Source: Tenrec ecaudatus
Taxonomy: Eukaryota; Chordata; Mammalia; Afrosoricida; Tenrecidae
Direction: 5' to 3'
Assembly (NCBI RefSeq): GCF_050624435.1
Contig: NC_134547.1
Location: 33,691,419-33,755,418, forward strand
Length of the DNA: 64,000 bases
Of this stretch, positions 32,574 through 44,983 are shown piece after piece. The first letter of the stretch is position 1. Every line of letters begins with the position of its first letter. The notes below the pieces were generated by a model. The model worked only from the letters and a program-made list of their open reading frames with translations, made no database searches and was not told the origin of the DNA. The translations under genes and the position numbers were made by a program.

Positions 32574-35500
32574 TCGGTCGCCGCCCGCTCGGGCCCTTTC
32601 GCGCCCGTCCTGTCGGCCACGTCCCGCGGGGTGGTGGGCGCGCTGCGGCCCCTGGTTCAGGCCTCGGTGCCCGCCACCGCGGAGCCACCGAAGCTGGACT
32701 CGAAGCGGCCTTTCCTGTGCCGGGAATCGCTGAGTGGGCAGGCCGCGGGCCGGCCTTTGGTCGCCTCTGTGGGCCTCAATGGTGAGCCGGGCTGCGGGGA
32801 GCGACCGGGGACTGTGGGATCGCCGGCTTCTCGCTCCCTCCCGCCCTGGGCCCAGGGAGGCAGCTAGGAGCGGGCCGGGGGAAGGCGGGCTGTTTGCAGT
32901 GTTAGCTGTGGCCGAGCTGAGCGACCTTGGACAGACTCCGGCCTGGCCTCACCCGTGCGCGGTCGCCGCTGGCACGGGTGATCGTTGCGACCCTTCAGCC
33001 CTGGTGGGATGGCGAGTCTTTCCATCGGGCGAGGCCCCGTAAGCTCCCAGCCTACACTTCGTACTAAGTTGAGGAACTGTGGCGTCTGAGTGCTTCCAGC
33101 AGTTAGGTGGCCACTGCTGCTTGCAAGTCGTGTGCCCTTGGGCAGGTGAAGCATGTTTTCCCTCACTGGTGAAACGCTTTTGGTGATTGTATCGCCTTCA
33201 TAGGGATGTTGTGACACGTGGGGAAGCTATTACAGCGTTTGGGGCACTTAATAAATGCTCACGAAGCAGGTTTACTATTAATACTTGGGAAGATGTCTCC
33301 CCTTCACCAGCCCTGAGCACTTCTGAGACCTTGCCTGCCGCCCCCCTGGAACAATTCCCCCACCCAAGCCCCCAAGGTGAGATCCAAAGTCAAGTGTCAA
33401 CACCGATTTAAGGCACACCATAGTCAACTTCATCCCCAAGAACAGGCATAAGGTGATGATGCTCCCATGTAACATGAGGGGAGGTAGCTACTGGCAGTAG
33501 GGCACACTGTGTACCTGGGAGTGAGAGAGCATGGGTTGGTCTCACCTTGTGCTTGTCCCACATATGTTCTTGTACCTTGTCAGCTGTTTCTCTGTAAAAA
33601 CTGATTGGAAATGTTGGAAACTAGTTTTAAAGGGAGGGTGCCCTTCCAGCCCACCGACAGCCCTCTCCAGGCCTACTTGATCCATCCTGCTCCGCCTTGG
33701 TCCCATTTAGAGTTGAGTTGCTGGCCCTCATCCTACATGCTGACCAATTACCCTTGCTCCTTTTTCGTGTCATTCACCTTCCCATCGGTTTTTTTGTAGA
33801 CATTTTAAAAATCCCTTCTGCCTTTTATAGCACATACGATTTTCCACTCTGTATTGCATTTACTGCCGAGTCCTTTTAACTCGAGGGCATGGAGAATGGA
33901 TGCTTTATTTTTCTGTCTCCCCCAACCCCTGATTGCTAGGGAACATCAGTACTGTTTGAAGATATTATTGTCCCAGGGTAGAGGATCCCTGGTGGTGTAG
34001 TGGTTATGAGTTGGGCTGTTAACTGCAAAGTCAGCAGTTCAAAACCACCAGCCGCTCTGAGGGAAACAGATGGGCTCTCTACTCTTGTAAAGAGTTATAG
34101 TCTTGGAAACTCACAGGGGTAGTTGTCCCCTGTACTATAGGGCCTCTATGAGTCTGCATAGACTTTGATGGCAGTGAGTTTGGTTTGGTCCTGCCCCAGG
34201 GCAGGGTTCAAATAATCTATTACACACCAAGCCTACTTTTGGAACCTGTGGGTGAGATACAGTAGAGATGGAGAAAAAAATCAGTGGAGGTAAAACACAT
34301 CTTTGGGATTTGTCAGGTGGTTAAAATTGGGAAGTTGGATGACTTACAGAAATACTTTTCCAAGAACAGCAAAAAACAACTTTAAAACATTCTTGGTAAC
34401 AACAGCTAAGCACTTGGCTGCTAACGAAAAGGTTTGGAATTGAAGTCCATCTAGCAGCTCCCCTGGAGAAAACCCTAGAGCCGCTGCGGAGAAGATGATA
34501 ACCTCACAAACCCTAGTGGCCGTTCTCACGTGGGGTTACTATTAGCTGAAAACTGGCTCAGTGAAACCTAGCAAGATACCAGACTCTTCCACTAGTAGTT
34601 CATCACATTAAAAATCTGCCTCGATGGTTTTTGGCAAGATGTGTATAATGCTAGAAATGGGGCCTAAAAGACTGAATCAAAGTTCCTTGAGTTGGGGGTT
34701 GTTGAGGGCAGTGCTATATGAGGGAGTTTCAGAAAGTTCTTGGAAAAACGGAATTTTTGATAAAAGAATTTTTGAAACCCCCTCAAATTCTGGTAGCAGG
34801 CTTTGGGAATTCACAGAAAAGGTGTGAATTGAGGGTGTAATCTTTTTGATTGATCGTTTTTAAGATCATTTTATTAGACGCTCTTACAGCTGGATCCACA
34901 CATCAATTGTATCAAGCATATTTTTACACAAATTGTCCTCATTTTCTAAACATTTACTTTCTATTTGAGTACTTGATGTCAGCTCTTCCTTTTTCCCTCC
35001 TTCCCCCACCCTCCCACCCATGTGAACCCTTGATAAATTATAAATAATATTTTCATATCTTACACCCACTGCTGTCTCCCTTCACCCACATGTCTGTCGT
35101 TTGTTCCTCTCAGGCGGGTGGTGATGGTTGGGTGTCAGTCAACCGTTTACTAAGTTTTACCATCATTTATTAATGCTTCTGACTTGTATACAATTACTTA
35201 TTTTGAGAACCATGTAAAAAAGCATTTGAAATGCATTATGTAAATAACAGTTTCTATAAGTGAAAGATCATTAGTGTTCCCTTTTCTAGAGAGGAAAATT
35301 TACCAACTCCCTAAAACAAACACTTTGCAAAGAAATTTGCTTCCTGAAACATGCTTAAAAGTGGTACCAGTAAGTTAATTGACAGACATTTAAAAATATA
35401 GGAGAAAGGGATTTTATTTATTCCCCTCAACAATTTATTGCCATTTAATTCACATACTAACCAATTCAATAGTTCAGTCACATCAAGAAGTGTACAGTCA

Positions 35501-38500
35501 TCACTATCAGTTTTAGAACATTTTCTTCATTCTTATATTTATCATTATTTCCTCATTTCTCCCCAATTTCTCCTGCCATACCCCAAAAGAACCATTATTC
35601 CTCTTACTATTTATAGATTTATCTATCCTTGATGTCATGTACAGAAAAAAAAATTAAAACAAAAAAATTACAGTGAAACAAACCTCAATGGAAAAGAAAA
35701 CAAAATATTAAAAACTAGAATAAATTTAAATGGATCATGAAGGTGCTAAATCAATCTGAGTGCACTTGGAAGAATCTCATTTCCAATGCAGTCTGCATGT
35801 TAGTAAGGCTATTTACATCCCTGGTCCATGGTCACAGGGGATTCCCCAGTGGCTTAATCTACATGTATTTCCCTTTAATTTTTTAAAAATTGAAACAGCT
35901 TTAAAATGGGTCAAAAGGAAGATCAAATGCCATAATCGATGGTACAACGCTCTTTGTCTTGATCATGGTTATTCCCATCCCTTAACTGATCGGAGGGCTC
36001 TCACCAGCAGCTATATTCATGAATACACCCTTCAAATGGACGTTGCACTTTCGCTGTTATCCATTACCTGCAAACCAGGTGTTCACAATTTCAGCTCTGA
36101 TGTTATTCCCTCCTTTAGATTTGGATTATATTGTTTACAGTCCTTGGATTACACAGAGTAGTGTGCTTCTTCCATACGACTTGGTTGCAGCTTAACTTAG
36201 ATGCCAGCTTGTTTGAAAACTAGCCTTTTAAGATCACAGAGTATGATAGCCAGGCACCATCTACTTTCTTCACACATTGCTGTAGCACCCATTATCTCAA
36301 TGAGCTTTTCATGAGGTTGAACATTAAGCAGGTCCATGCTATAAAAATTAACTGTGCTTAAATAGGATCTAGGATTCAGCACAAATTCAAAATTTATTCA
36401 TGCGTCTATGGTTTATATATGCCTCTGTTCAGTAACACCTACCCCCCACTCCCGCACACACACATACACACACACACCGGGGGCATTACTTCCACTGCTA
36501 TAAAGTCAGTGCCGGCTTATAGTGACCCTATTGGGCAGGGTAGGGCTGCATCTGTTAGTTTCTGAGCCTACAAATCTTCACGAGTAGAAAGCCTCCCTTT
36601 CTCTGGAGCTGGCTGGTCGTTTGGGACTGCTAACTCTACATTTAGCAGCCCAGTGGGTCATTAGTTTAGCCAATGGTATAGAACTTAAAACTATTGAGAA
36701 AAGGAAATTTTATGACTATAGGTCTCCTAGGAACCATAGTATGTGAATTGTTGACTTGTACAGATTAACTTTTAAGTGACTGGACACTATTTACAGAACC
36801 AATGGGGTTGATGATAGAGTATATTTTCTAATATTCCTTCACAACAGAAGACCTTGTGTACCAGATTAACAGCTATCATAATGAAGCGAGGAGAGCATTA
36901 AACTAGGAAGTATGTGGTAGTTCCGGGGCACCCTCAAGGCACAAAATTCAGACCGAAACCCCTTGCCCACCAGTTCTATGCCCTTGGACAAGTAATTACC
37001 TCTTCACACACTAGGGATTTTCAGCCTTGTGTCCAAAGGGAACAGGTGAGTTTTTGGTAGAAAAGGTCACTTAAAAGGAGGGGAAGGGGAAGGTGGGGGA
37101 GAAAAGGGGAATCAATCACAATTATCTACATATAACCTCTTCCCTGGGGGACAGACAACAGAAAATTATATGAAAGGAGACACTGGACAGTGTAAGACAT
37201 GAAAAAAATGATTTATAAATTATCAAGGGTTCATAAGGGGGAGGGGAGGGGAAAAATGAGATGATACCAAGTGCTCAAGTAGAGTGTTTTGACTGATGAT
37301 GGCAACAAATGTGCTTGACACATGGTTGTATGTATGGATTGTGATAAGAATTGTACAAGTCCCCAATAAAATGATTTTTAATAGACCATATAAGGGGATT
37401 TCTGGAAGCTTGTGGAAGGAGATAAAGAATAATGGAATTTTCCCATAGCATTTTTGAGTCTACTTGTGTCTATTGATTCATTGTGTGTTTTACGCAAGTG
37501 GTTGCATGTTGTATGACCTGCTCCATGGAGGGACTGCTGTTAAATAGCAAGCCAGTGCTCCTGCCCTTATAGAAATGATCACCTTTCATTGAGGAGGGCT
37601 GCAGATTAAAAAGCTTCCTGCTCATTCCCTTATTAAATTGAAAGAATTCAGCAGACTTCTCTGATAATGATGGCCGCCTGCTTTGATAAAGTCGTTCTTG
37701 AAAGGGATACTTACGTACCAGAGTAGTTTTGCAGCGTATAGTCAGTGTTTTCTTGCAATGGTTCTTAGCAGCGTTGTACGAGAGCATGTAGGTAGGGGTT
37801 TAAGTTTAAATATTTGCCTCATGACAATTTCACATCGACCTGCAGTGAGGACTAGATAGGAATGCTTTAAAGGAGCCCTGGTGGCACAGTGATTAAATGC
37901 TGGCTGCTAACCCCTGGCCATCTGCTCTGCAGGGGTAAAGACCTGGCCATCTGCGCCCTTGCAGATTTCAGCTTCGGCCCTGGGGGAGTTCTACTCTGCC
38001 CCGGAGGGACACCGTGAGTCAAGTTTGACTTGATGGCACACCACAACAGATGAGGTTTAGGGTCCCTTCCAATGTCTTGGTAGGCAGTGTTCAGAAATGG
38101 AAATATTGCTGTTTACAGTGCTATTGAACTTTTTGCACCACACTTTTTGAAGAGTTCTGCATCAGCAGTGTTATAGGAGGATCTCAATGCACAGATACGA
38201 TTCTGTGCTTTCATACCAATGATAGGTAGTGGCCGACTTAACTTCATTTTGAATATTTTATGTGCTGGCACTGCCAATTTGGCAATTTCTGAGAACAGCG
38301 AGTACCTTCTCTGGCATTTTGAGTTTGACTTTTGCTTGTAAGTCTGTAAGTGCGTTTTCCAGTAAATGTATTCCTTTCGGGGTGCTCATCTGATTGTGTC
38401 TTTTAACCTTTGTGTCTTGCAGTTCCTGCTTGTGTTCGTTACTCCCATACAGACGTCAAAGTGCCCGACTTCTCCGACTATCGCCGGGCTGATGTGTTAG

Positions 38501-39033
38501 ATAGTACCAAGTCCTCAAAAGAGAGCAGCGAGGCCAGAAAAGGGTTCTCCTATTTGGTCACTGCAGCCACCACCGTTGCTGTCACATACGCTGCCAAGAA
38601 TGTCGTCACCCAGTTTGTTTCCAGCATGAGTGCTTCAGCCGATGTGTTGGCCATGTCGAAAATTGAAATCAAGTTATCTGATATTCCAGAAGGCAAGAAC
38701 ATGGCCTTCAAATGGAGAGGCAAACCTTTGTTTGTGCGTCATAGAACCAAGAAGGAAATTGAACAGGAAGCTGCAGTTGAAGTGTCCCAGTTGAGGGATC
38801 CGCAGCATGATTTAGAACGAGTGAAGAAACCAGAGTGGGTTATCCTGATAGGCGTCTGCACTCATCTTGGTTGTGTACCCATCGCAAACGCAGGAGATTT
38901 TGGTGGCTATTACTGCCCTTGCCATGGGTCACACTATGATGCATCGGGCAGAATCAGGAAAGGGCCTGCCCCGCTCAACCTGGAAGTTCCTTCGTACGAG
39001 TTCACGGGTGAAGATATGGTGGTGGTTGGTTAG
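32568..39033 (+). CDS. UQCRFS1: Rieske iron-sulfur subunit of cytochrome bc1 complex (two coding exons)
   Basis: This is the high-potential [2Fe-2S] subunit of complex III in the inner mitochondrial membrane; it passes electrons from ubiquinol to cytochrome c1. Coding exons are 32568-32781 and 38423-39033, joined in phase 1 (G|TT = Val72). The donor is GGTGAGC, the acceptor is TTGCAG, and the intron is 5641 bases. The 274-residue product equals the mammalian length. It opens with the presequence [20 protein letters not shown] (residues 1-78 are normally cleaved and kept as a small subunit). A membrane helix lies near 108-130 ([15 protein letters not shown]), with the flexible hinge SASADVLAM after it. 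Cluster motifs are CTHLGC (C217, H219, C222) and CPCHGS (C236, C238, H239). All four iron ligands and both disulfide cysteines are present. I see no defect, so the gene should be functional. Confidence 0.97.
33985..34192 (+). repeat. AfroSINE in UQCRFS1 intron
   Basis: GGTGGTGTAGTGGTTATGAG, then CAAAGTCAGCAGTTCAAAAC and a tail ending TTGATGGCAGTGAGTTTGG. It is close to full length. Confidence 0.85.
34405..34560 (+). repeat. AfroSINE-like repeat in UQCRFS1 intron
   Basis: AAGCACTTGGCTGCTAACGA, then GAATTGAAGTCCATCTAGCA and GAAAACCCTAGAGCCGCTG suggest a diverged SINE of the same superfamily, without the usual tail. Confidence 0.55.
34719..34785. mobile_element. 67-base mariner-type MITE
   Basis: The inverted ends TGAGGGAGTTTCAGAAAGTTC and (reversed) TGAGGGGGTTTCAAAAATTC match almost throughout, leaving only a short loop. 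The left flank is TATA, fitting TA-target insertion. The ends resemble the split element at 583-1595. Confidence 0.6.
34857..35112 (-). mobile_element. 5'-truncated L1-type retroposon in UQCRFS1 intron
   Basis: The reversed 3' end (GATCATTTTATTAGACGCTC), CATCAATTGTATCAAGCATA and the reversed G-rich tract CCCTCCTTCCCCCACCCTCC place it in the family of 8188-10130. Confidence 0.75.
35420..36400 (-). mobile_element. Old L1-type retroposon relative in UQCRFS1 intron
   Basis: It is diverged but keeps reversed family blocks: CCAGGTGTTCACAATTTCAG, TTTGGATTATATTG, then AGCCAGGCACCATCTACTTT and GCACCCATTATCTC. It parallels 59540-60490. An A-rich stretch at 35644-35720 interrupts it. Confidence 0.55.
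36495..36670 (-). repeat. AfroSINE, reverse, in UQCRFS1 intron
   Basis: GCCGGCTTATAGTGACCCTA, then TTGGGCAGGGTAGGGCTGC and GAGTAGAAAGCCTCCCTTTC are visible. It lies beside a CA-rich run at 36455-36478. Confidence 0.8.
37075..37382 (+). mobile_element. 5'-truncated L1-type retroposon in UQCRFS1 intron
   Basis: It ends TTGTACAAGTCCCCAATAAA with ATGATTTTTAA after it. The G-rich tract GGGGGAGGGGAGGGGAAAAA and the ATCTACATATAACCTCTTCC block match 9840-10125. Confidence 0.85.
37870..38047 (+). repeat. AfroSINE in UQCRFS1 intron
   Basis: AGGAGCCCTGGTGGCACAGT is a well-kept head; the tail is GTGAGTCAAGTTTGACTTGA. A CTGGCCATCTGC segment occurs twice inside. Confidence 0.85.
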
Positions 39034-39212
39034 AGACTTGGATTCATGTCATAAGTGTTTTGAAGTCTTCATGTCGCTGTAGCAGAGTTATTTGAGAGCA
39101 AGCCTTCTGTCCTTCAAGTTGGTTAATTAAAATGCTTAAGAATTGTTAATAATGTATTTGCAAACACTGAAGTAAATTGAATATAATGTTGAATACTTTA
39201 AAGTATTCACCT

Positions 39213-39218
39213 AATAAA
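39213..39218 (+). terminator. UQCRFS1: Poly(A) signal of UQCRFS1
   Basis: AATAAA lies 180 bases after the stop codon. Cleavage is expected around 39230-39245. This gives a short AT-rich 3' UTR of about 200 bases. Confidence 0.75.
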
Positions 39219-39249
39219 ACCATTTTTGAGCATTGTTAAGTGCAGCCAT

Positions 39250-39704
39250 GGACTTGAAAGGTATCTTACCTTTGATAGTTAATTAAAAATTACAGACTTG
39301 GTGTACAAGGCATTTGTGTTAAATCTATAATTGGCTTTCTCGTTCTTTGTCTAGCTGTTTGGTTCCTTTTGTTGTTTCAGGGTCAAAAATCCTACATCTG
39401 TACCTGTTAGAATGAGATCAAATGGAGTGGTTAGTCTCAGGCACTTCTGAGAGGTCCCAAGTTTCCCTTTTCACATGCCTGGTCATCTGTTCCTTTGCCC
39501 TGAAAACTTCTGACAGGTGTTTCTTCCTCCTGTGTGACTGCAAAGGTAATTAGTTAAACATAATCTATGGGGAAGAATTTGCAGTGAGGCATTTGCAGCT
39601 CACCTAGCTAACTTCTTGTCTTTGTGACAAGCCAGAGCATTTTAATCCACAAGGAGGTTGACAGTGGCTGCAACAGAGCAGTGGGTGGGTAATTGGAACC
39701 TGGT
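39250..39704. other. No gene recognised
   Basis: This is unique-looking sequence just downstream of UQCRFS1; no second poly(A) signal in a convincing context is seen. Confidence 0.4.
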
Positions 39705-39870
39705 GAATTTGGTAAGGGTTGGACTGCTCACCATAAAGTTCATGGTCAAAGAGACCAGCTGCTCGTTAGGAGAAAGGTTAGGTTAGCTGCTCTGTAAAGA
39801 TTTACAGCCTCAACTCCTATATAAGGTTGCCGTGAGTTGGAATTGACTTTAAATTGGAAGTTTCATTTCC
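39705..39870 (+). repeat. AfroSINE
   Basis: GGTTGGACTGCTCACCATAA, a diverged body and the tail TGAGTTGGAATTGACTTTA are present. Confidence 0.7.
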
Positions 39871-40660
39871 TTCATTCGGACTTAGGGTACTCCTGTCCCC
39901 AGAGCTCTGAATCCATCCTATTAAGAGACCAGTGAGTCAGATAAACTTAGATCCGGATTATTTTGTTTCTGTAATTTGATTTTGAGGCGTTTTTTCCAAT
40001 TGAATTTGCTGTCTTAAAACCAGGACACTTAATGTTTATACAGCGTGAATGAGTATAACAGCTAATTAGTCTACACAAAGCAGTACAGAGGGTTCAGTTC
40101 ATTTCAGTGGAACAGGTAATACACTGGAAGTCCTTCAACTCACAGGCTGCAGGGTCCAAAGTCAAGGAGGCAGTGGAGTCCTCCCTCAGGCAAGGCAAGT
40201 AGTCTACCTGTAGGCAGCAGACAGCAGGATGGGTTACTAACAGGCCTTTGCTCAGGAGCTTAGTGAAACAGGCCCAGATGGTACATTGAAAGTAAGCAAT
40301 GCAAGGTGACAGGAACCATCAAGTTCAAGCAACATGATGCTTGGTTTGGCCCACAGGGACTGTAGCTCACTGGTTGGGGCAGACAACTAGTTAAAAGCAG
40401 CACTCATCACCAGCAAGGCAGGCTTTGCAGAGCCATTTATCTCTGCCACCAAACTGTGACCTGATTAATCCCACATGTTCCTATTGGCCAGATTGGTACA
40501 ATAAACCTGTCACACCCCATACTACTACATTTTCTAATTAAACGGCCAGGGGCCTGTCATTTTACCTCTGGGACATTGGTTTTCTCCTTTATAAAAATAG
40601 GATTGTTGGCCTAAAAGCCCTTCCTAGTGTGTACTCCCTGCCACCCCCATTTCCATAATG
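39871..40660. other. No gene recognised
   Basis: The stretch 40060-40520 ends in TGGTACAATAAACCTGTCAC and may be an old interspersed repeat of LTR type, but I cannot assign it. Confidence 0.3.
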
Positions 40661-40900
40661 GAATTGGTTGATTTTAGCTGAGTGTTGACTGCTGCTTTCA
40701 TGAGCATTGATTATGGATCCAAGTAAGACAAACTCCTTGACAGCTTCAGTCTCTTCTCCACTTGTGATTAATACCTATTGGTTCAGTTGTTAGGATTTTG
40801 GTCTTTCATACTGAAGGCTGCCAACCTTGATCTGATCATCAGGTGCTTCAGATCCTCATTTTCCGCACGCAAAGCTGTGTCACTTAGGTACTGCAAGTTG
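40661..40900 (-). mobile_element. RTE/BovB-type LINE fragment
   Basis: GAGTGTTGACTGCTGCTTTC, then GAGCATTGATTATGGATCC and GACAGCTTCAGTCTCTTCTC are the reversed late-ORF2 region also seen at 46110-46200. Confidence 0.7.
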
Positions 40901-40949
40901 TAAACGCCTTCCCCCAACAGACTCGGGCATAGGAATCATTGTGACGATG

Positions 40950-41035
40950 ATGCACGACTGTGCAGTGTCTCTTGTGCACAGGGTCGCTATGGGTCAGCGC
41001 CGGCTCGCTGGCACTTAACAAGTGTCTCGTACTTG
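40950..41035 (+). repeat. RTE/AfroSINE 3' tail fragment
   Basis: CTTGTGCACAGGGTCGCTAT, then GGGTCAGCGCCGGCTCGCTG and GCACTTAACA form the shared RTE/AfroSINE 3' end in forward orientation. Confidence 0.6.
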
Positions 41036-41644
41036 CAGTGTATAGTAGTATAATGAGATCTGAGCTCACAGGCAATAGAGTATACCTTTCACAAAAGTAC
41101 TCAGCTGGGTGAGGGGTGTCCTGGTACTTTAAAGGGTATTTGTGGCCTTTTTATTGTCTCAACTATTACTTGCATTAGAGGAGTGGTAGTGGTACTGGAA
41201 TAGGAATGCCGACTGTGCACTTGCGGGGATATGGGTGCATGGTTAGTATCCTAAACACTTGTGCTCCTGCCAGAAATGTGAACAGCAGCCTCTTGCCTGC
41301 GGAGAAAAGGTCTCACACCCAGAAATGAAACCTCAAAATATTTCTCACTGGCCCATATTTCATGTTGCAAACATCAAAACACCACTGCATTAGTGGCTAG
41401 CCGGCAATGGAAGAGCCACATAGGAAATTTGTTGACTCCTGGACTTTTGTCTCACAGGGATTCATGCTGGAATTGCAGTGTTTGGTGGACTGACGTGATG
41501 GCTGCTGTTCTATTTCAATATTCCATTTCGTCTCTGAAAGAAGACATTATCCTACAAATGACAGGACAAGCACAATTGGCCTTTTTGGTTATTTTAAAGA
41601 AACAGTCTAAATTTTAAGGGAATAACTGTAAAAAGAAGGAAATC
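41036..41644. other. No gene recognised
   Basis: No exon or nameable repeat is seen in this interval. Confidence 0.35.
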
Positions 41645-41845
41645 TGATTAGCTGACATCAGATCGAGGAACCTCAGTTGCATCAGTAGTTGAAAACTCTT
41701 AAGGAGAAAGATGAAGCTTTCTACTCCCATAAACAGTGACAGTCTCAGGAATTCGGGTCAGTTTTGTCCTGTCCTATAGGGTCCCCATGAGTCGGAATTG
41801 ACTTGACAGTGAAGTTGATTTTTGGTTTGACATCAGTTCATCAAT
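41645..41845 (+). repeat. AfroSINE
   Basis: AGAAAGATGAAGCTTTCTAC and GGGTCCCCATGAGTCGGAAT, then TGACTTGACAGTGAAG, are clear; the head is diverged. Confidence 0.8.
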
Positions 41846-44289
41846 GTACCGTGTTTCACCTAGAAAAAAATCCTGGGACAATCTCGAAACCCATGCTTTA
41901 AACAGAGTGGTTATAGAAAATAGCCTCGGAGAATTTGGCTTTATTTATTATAGATAATGTCAAATTTGCTGTGATCTCTCTGAACATACCTCTGTAAAAT
42001 CTATGTTGGACTCAATCTGAGTGTATAGAGGTCATTTGTCCTTGTTTGATGGTTACAGCTGGAGGTCAAAATGCTTTTAGTACCTTCATTTTTCTAAACA
42101 GTAGGAGCGTATTATTGATCTTTATGTCAAAAGTCATTCATCATATTCACGATGTTAAAAATGTCATTTTCTGCTTTTAAAAAAAGGCACTTGAATTCCA
42201 CAGCATTTATATATTAACCTCAAATAAATGTTGACATAGCTGTCAAGTAAACTAATCGCTAAGTTTATAGGCCCAGATTCTGGGTTCTAATCCTGGCTCT
42301 GCCATTTCTTGAATTTATGACTTGTGATGTTATCTATCTCTCTACCTATCTTTCCTCATCTGAACATGATCATGTTAGGAATCAGTGTATCAGCATGTCT
42401 CACCTGCTTAAATATGACAATGTCAAAATCCCTTAACATGGAATCTCTTCAAGGTCTTCCGGGCTGCTTCCCATCAGTAAACCCTTTGCTCCAACAACAC
42501 AGAGCTTGCTTGTTAACCTGCAATGTCTGTGCTGGATTCTGTTTCTCCATGTTGGTCCTACTGCCTTGTTCCTTTTGCTTTTCCGGATTCTGCTTAGGGC
42601 CAGTGCCCTGCAAGGAACCCCAACCCTAAATCACAGTCTTAAAAAAAAAATTCCCCAAGTAATCAGGGGCATATCTGTTTTATTGTAAAGTTCAATTTCC
42701 TGGTTTGTCTCCCCACAGCAGACTGAAAGGGTGAGGCCCATGCCTAGCACCCCGCCATGGAGGTAGAAGCTGAATGGTTGGGGAAATGAGTGGCTGACTG
42801 ACATCACTGGAGATGAAACATTTGCAGGGAGAATTTTGTAAATATCAGGTGTGATATTTTAATGAATAGAACAAGCATACAATGTACTTTATGTATTTAA
42901 TCATCTTTATAGGACACCGGGTCAGAGTAAAGATATTAAAGATACTTGGGTCTTAAATTTAGATTTTCTTCCCAGAAGACAAAATGGGGAATGAATGCAA
43001 GATATCAAGAAACAAATTATTTTATTTCCATTTGCTTATTAATGACCTTCTACAATATTGTATACTGGATAGTATAAAACTTTTAACAGCAAAAGGTCTG
43101 TCCTTTAGTGTTCCATTTCCAATATTCTAAAATAAAATGGAATAATTTTATTATATCTTCTACCATTTTATCTCTTTTTCATCCACTTTCCATTCTGGCA
43201 TTCAAGGGGAGCACTTTAAGGAATATATATATATATATTTTATCATGCAGGAGAATTAATTTCTCCTGAGTTAGTAGGAAGAATTGAGAATTGTTTTCTC
43301 CTTCAAACATTCAACACTAGTTAGAGGTTGTGAATTGCTTGCCAGGAAGCGAAGGTAAAATGGCTTCTACTCTAGATACTTACAGGCAATCTAAATACAC
43401 TACAAAAGAATGACCACTCAAGTACTTGTTTTTGCAAATGCTTCTAAAATGAATTGTAATAGATCAGAACTCTCTGGGCTGTAACTCACAAATTAATTTT
43501 TGAAGGGTTTCATCAGTATCTGTAATAACTATAAGGATCAACGTCAATTGAAAATCCCAAATTCCGTAAGCTACATGTTATATTTTTGCAGCCATTATCC
43601 TAAATTTGGGTCAATTTGAGTACAAAAGCTGGCCTTTGAAACCCTTATCTGATGAGAATATTTGCAAAAGAAATGAAAGTGAATAAATAATAGACTTTTA
43701 TACATTTTTAAAAAGGCAAACAAAACCTTGGCCCTTTAGTTAAAAAGGGAAAAGAGCAAATCCATTTCACATTGTTTTCCATTTTCTACTTGGATCCGTG
43801 GCTAGAATTCCAATTCATGCCTCTTCCTTTAATGAGGGAATGCCTGCTTTCTTAGTTCTCTTACTGAGACGCTTTCTCCTGTGACCCATCTTGGGCCCTT
43901 TGGAAACACAAGGCAACTGATCTCAGCTTATAAGTATCACACTGGAAATTCTATTCTTCTTAGTAAAGAATTATGTATTAGATACTTTTAAACATAAACC
44001 TCAAATAACGGGTACAGAAAGCATATAAACTGTAAAGTCACATACAAAGGCATAGAGTATTACTTAGTGTTGTAAGAAGTTAAGTCAAAAGTGGCTACTA
44101 GGGTCCTGTTCAGAGGAAATGGCATGGGGGCCACATGGGATCTCTGGCTTCAGTTTGGAGAAGGACAGTACAACTACGCATCTCAAGGATGGTTCCCAGG
44201 AGGGAGAGGTCAGGCATGTCTCCATTCTCCACCCTTCTTTATAATATTCTGACACCAACTCCTCCTCCCACGGCACCTAATTTCTCTGT
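41846..44289. other. Repeat-poor, AT-rich interval without a gene
   Basis: More than 2 kb lacks recognisable recent repeats. A short (TA)n lies at about 43225-43240. Open frames at 42324-42629 and 44085-44276 show no domain. Such repeat-poor desert could hold distant regulatory elements, but nothing specific is visible. Confidence 0.35.
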
Positions 44290-44850
44290 TGGGTGTGAGA
44301 GTTCATTTCAATGGCCACATACAACTCCCAAACAATACTCAGGATTGTGGTGGTTTATTAGGGAAGTTAACACGTCACGAGTCAAGATCAGGAAGCATTA
44401 AGGATACAGTCATTTTGTCTGTAGCAGAACTTCTTAGTCATGGGAGCAGTCATCTCTCTCTCTGGTCCTTAGCCTTTCGATCATGCTGCCCATTGGCCTT
44501 TGCCCTGCTTGGACAAGTGTTACAAAGCACCGTTAGTACCGGTAAGTGCCCAAGAGGCACCTCACTGCAAGCCGGCCTCCTGCCAAAGGCACTCAGCTTT
44601 CACTCGTTCTGTGGACAAGGAAGCCCAATGTTCTGCCTTATAGTCTCTGTACTGCTTCTCTGCTCTACCACAGGGCCTTGGGTCTATGGCCTCTAACGCC
44701 TTCCCCACTTAGGCAGGAGTCTGAGGCATGCCCTCGCAGCTCTTCTTTCTTGATGGTTATGGGAGTCCTCTGTTCCTGCTGTGAGATGGCTTACCTTGAT
44801 GCCCCGGGGGAGTGACCTAACTGACCAATCCCTGAGTTAAAACTCCTCTA
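44290..44850. repeat. Unclassified repeat, partner of 30115-30480
   Basis: AAGTGCCCAAGAGGCACCTC, AGGCACTCAGCTTTCACTCG and TGTTCTGCCTTATAGTCTCT align in order with the block at 30200-30310. The family is unknown. Confidence 0.4.
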
Positions 44851-44983
44851 CACCTATTTGCATGCTCCTCACCATGCACTTGGCAGGACTTACAAAACTT
44901 TAGATAGGAGATCCATACCAAGTAATGTCAATGAGAGTTCACACACGCATGGGTTTATTCAAAATATAAGATGTTTAAACCTG

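Larger units (their letters stand above)
32250..33020 (+). promoter_or_regulatory. UQCRFS1: CpG-island promoter of UQCRFS1
   Basis: This is the only strongly GC- and CpG-rich stretch in the window. It begins a few hundred bases upstream of the start codon and runs through exon 1 into the intron. There is no TATA box in the 100 bases before the start codon. Two CRE palindromes, an NRF1-like site and a YY1-like site cluster within 115 bases, a usual promoter design for nuclear genes of the respiratory chain. Transcription probably starts between about 32500 and 32560. Confidence 0.85.

Noticed and set aside
32864-33217. Open frames in and around exon 1 of UQCRFS1
   Set aside because: These are GC-rich shadows of the CpG island; only the frame from 32568 matches the Rieske presequence.
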